The notes under the pieces were generated by a model. The model was not told where the DNA came from and did no database searches. It was given only the letters and a program-made list of their open reading frames with translations. From assembly GCA_016217595.1 (NCBI GenBank), contig JACRHS010000021.1, positions 1-64,000 of the forward strand: a stretch of 64,000 nt of DNA. Direction: 5' to 3'. This document shows, one piece after another, positions 63,253 through 64,000 of the stretch. Position numbers and translations under genes: made by a program. Source of the DNA: Opitutia bacterium (GTDB taxonomy: Bacteria > Verrucomicrobiota > Verrucomicrobiia > Opitutales > Opitutaceae). The number at the start of each line of letters is the position of its first letter. The first letter of the stretch is position 1.

Positions 63253-64000
63253 GTCGAGAGCCCAACCGCCGTCCTGTCACCGTAGAAGATCTGTTGCGAC
63301 TGAAACGCGCCGAACGGCCGAACGCTGAATTCTGGGCCGACTGGGACCGCCAGCTCCACACCAAGCAGCTGGCCGCGATCCTCGAACAACGCCCGTGGTG
63401 GCGCGATGCCCTGCCCCGTCTCTGGATCACACTGGCCCGCCTTCATCTGCCGCTGGGTGCCACCGCCGTGCTGGGTCTGACCATTTTTACCGTCCGCGAG
63501 TACAACGCCCGTGGCACCGATCATCGCGTACAACCGGAAGCGCCGGTCATTGGAACTTCGATCGTCGCCCAAGAGCGCAATCAAGAAGCCGATGTCCGCG
63601 CCGAGCTGCGCCAATCGCCCCGCGCCACCGCGAGCGCGCCGCAAGTTTTCGCCAACGTCTCCAGCAGCAATGTTCTGGCGGCCATGACCGACGTGGAAAG
63701 CCGCGGCGGACAATCGGAGAGCACCGAGATGACGCCAAGTTCGCGCGCCATCGCCACCAATCTGGCCATCGCCCAACGCATAGAGTCGCGTCTGGCCCGC
63801 AGCTTGACCAGTCGGGATTTGTTCGACGCTCCGGCGCTCGCCAATCGGACGCAGATCGAAGAGCCGTTGCAACAACTCGCCCTCGAGCGCGACGCCCGGG
63901 CTGATGACCGTCTGGGGATTTCCTACCGCGCGAGCTACAATGCCGAGGCCCAAGCCGGCAACTCCCTCTATCAGGAACGGCGGATCAGCCGTCTGCGCGA
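63249..64000 (+). CDS. Single-TM protein coupled to the ECF sigma factor, partial (cut by window end)
   Basis: Open from ATG 63249, which overlaps the sigma stop, to the window end (250 codons, no stop). The cytoplasmic N-terminus of about 70 residues (MSREPNRRPVTVEDLLRLKR) is followed by one TM (about 74-90, LPLGATAVLGLTIFTV) and a long Gln/Arg/Ser/Ala-rich extracytoplasmic part. No HxxxCxxC zinc anti-sigma motif is visible. By position it is the likely anti-sigma factor or an integral regulator of it; not proven. Confidence 0.8.
   Translation, partial: MSREPNRRPVTVEDLLRLKRAERPNAEFWADWDRQLHTKQLAAILEQRPWWRDALPRLWITLARLHLPLGATAVLGLTIFTVREYNARGTDHRVQPEAPVIGTSIVAQERNQEADVRAELRQSPRATASAPQVFANVSSSNVLAAMTDVESRGGQSESTEMTPSSRAIATNLAIAQRIESRLARSLTSRDLFDAPALANRTQIEEPLQQLALERDARADDRLGISYRASYNAEAQAGNSLYQERRISRLR

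Overview
The window looks like a chromosomal segment of a GC-rich, Gram-negative member of the Verrucomicrobiota, most likely Opitutales/Opitutaceae. This is inference, from protein style and gene order: a DUF47-PiT pair, PstC and PstA with long extracytoplasmic insertions, a giant secreted Ig-repeat protein with duplicated GAGEKxLIAGF C-terminal modules, tandem S1/P1 nucleases, and a PilMNOPQ-type secretin operon. No rRNA, tRNA or CRISPR array was recognised. Low-GC genes of unknown function and several interspersed palindromic repeats break an otherwise uniform background.

Layout. 1-1.4 kb: the 3' end of an IS3-family element, a structured repeat, and two small low-GC genes for a secreted and a membrane protein. 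1.4-6.2 kb: sugar-acid genes (a LarA-family nickel-type epimerase/racemase and a PfkB kinase), then an acyl-CoA carboxyltransferase with its biotin carrier. 6.3-20.4 kb: a phosphate island with DUF47-PitA, PhoR/PhoB, an OprO/P-type porin, PstSCAB-PhoU and polyphosphate kinase. GTCAC/GTAAC direct repeats spaced exactly 11 bp apart lie before phoB, the porin, pstC and ppk, so most of the island is probably one PhoB regulon covering uptake, sensing and storage. 20.4-25.4 kb: a small possible membrane protein, a non-coding stretch ending in a strong terminator, an RNHCP zinc-ribbon protein, peptidase T, and a secreted peptidase-like protein whose zinc site is degenerate. 25.5-30.2 kb: a secreted helveticin-J-like protein and three tandem S1/P1 nucleases.

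30.3-42.4 kb: an MFS transporter, a membrane-anchored subtilase overlapping a small lipoprotein gene, Pcm, a DUF4279 protein, a TPR protein, an HDOD-GAF protein, a DsbA-like protein, a VOC protein, a ParE/GyrB-type topoisomerase subunit, and a YjjJ-type HipA kinase with its own winged helix behind an AT-rich region with direct repeats. 42.5-48.2 kb: three DEAD-box helicases, two of them RhlE-like paralogues separated by a repeat and a foreign-looking gene. 48.4-61.3 kb: pilM-N-O-P-Q-like genes with overlapping stops and starts, followed 44 bp later by an 8.3-kb gene for a 2753-residue secreted protein (beta-propeller repeats, about 15 Ig-like repeats, two C-terminal modules). 61.4-64 kb: a polyprenyl synthase, an ECF sigma factor, and a translationally coupled membrane protein cut by the window end.

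The most interesting units are the secretin operon with its giant putative cargo or adhesin, the helveticin-J-like protein, the covarying three-way-junction repeat, the orphan terminator-bounded segment at 20.8-21.4 kb, and the PhoB-box architecture.
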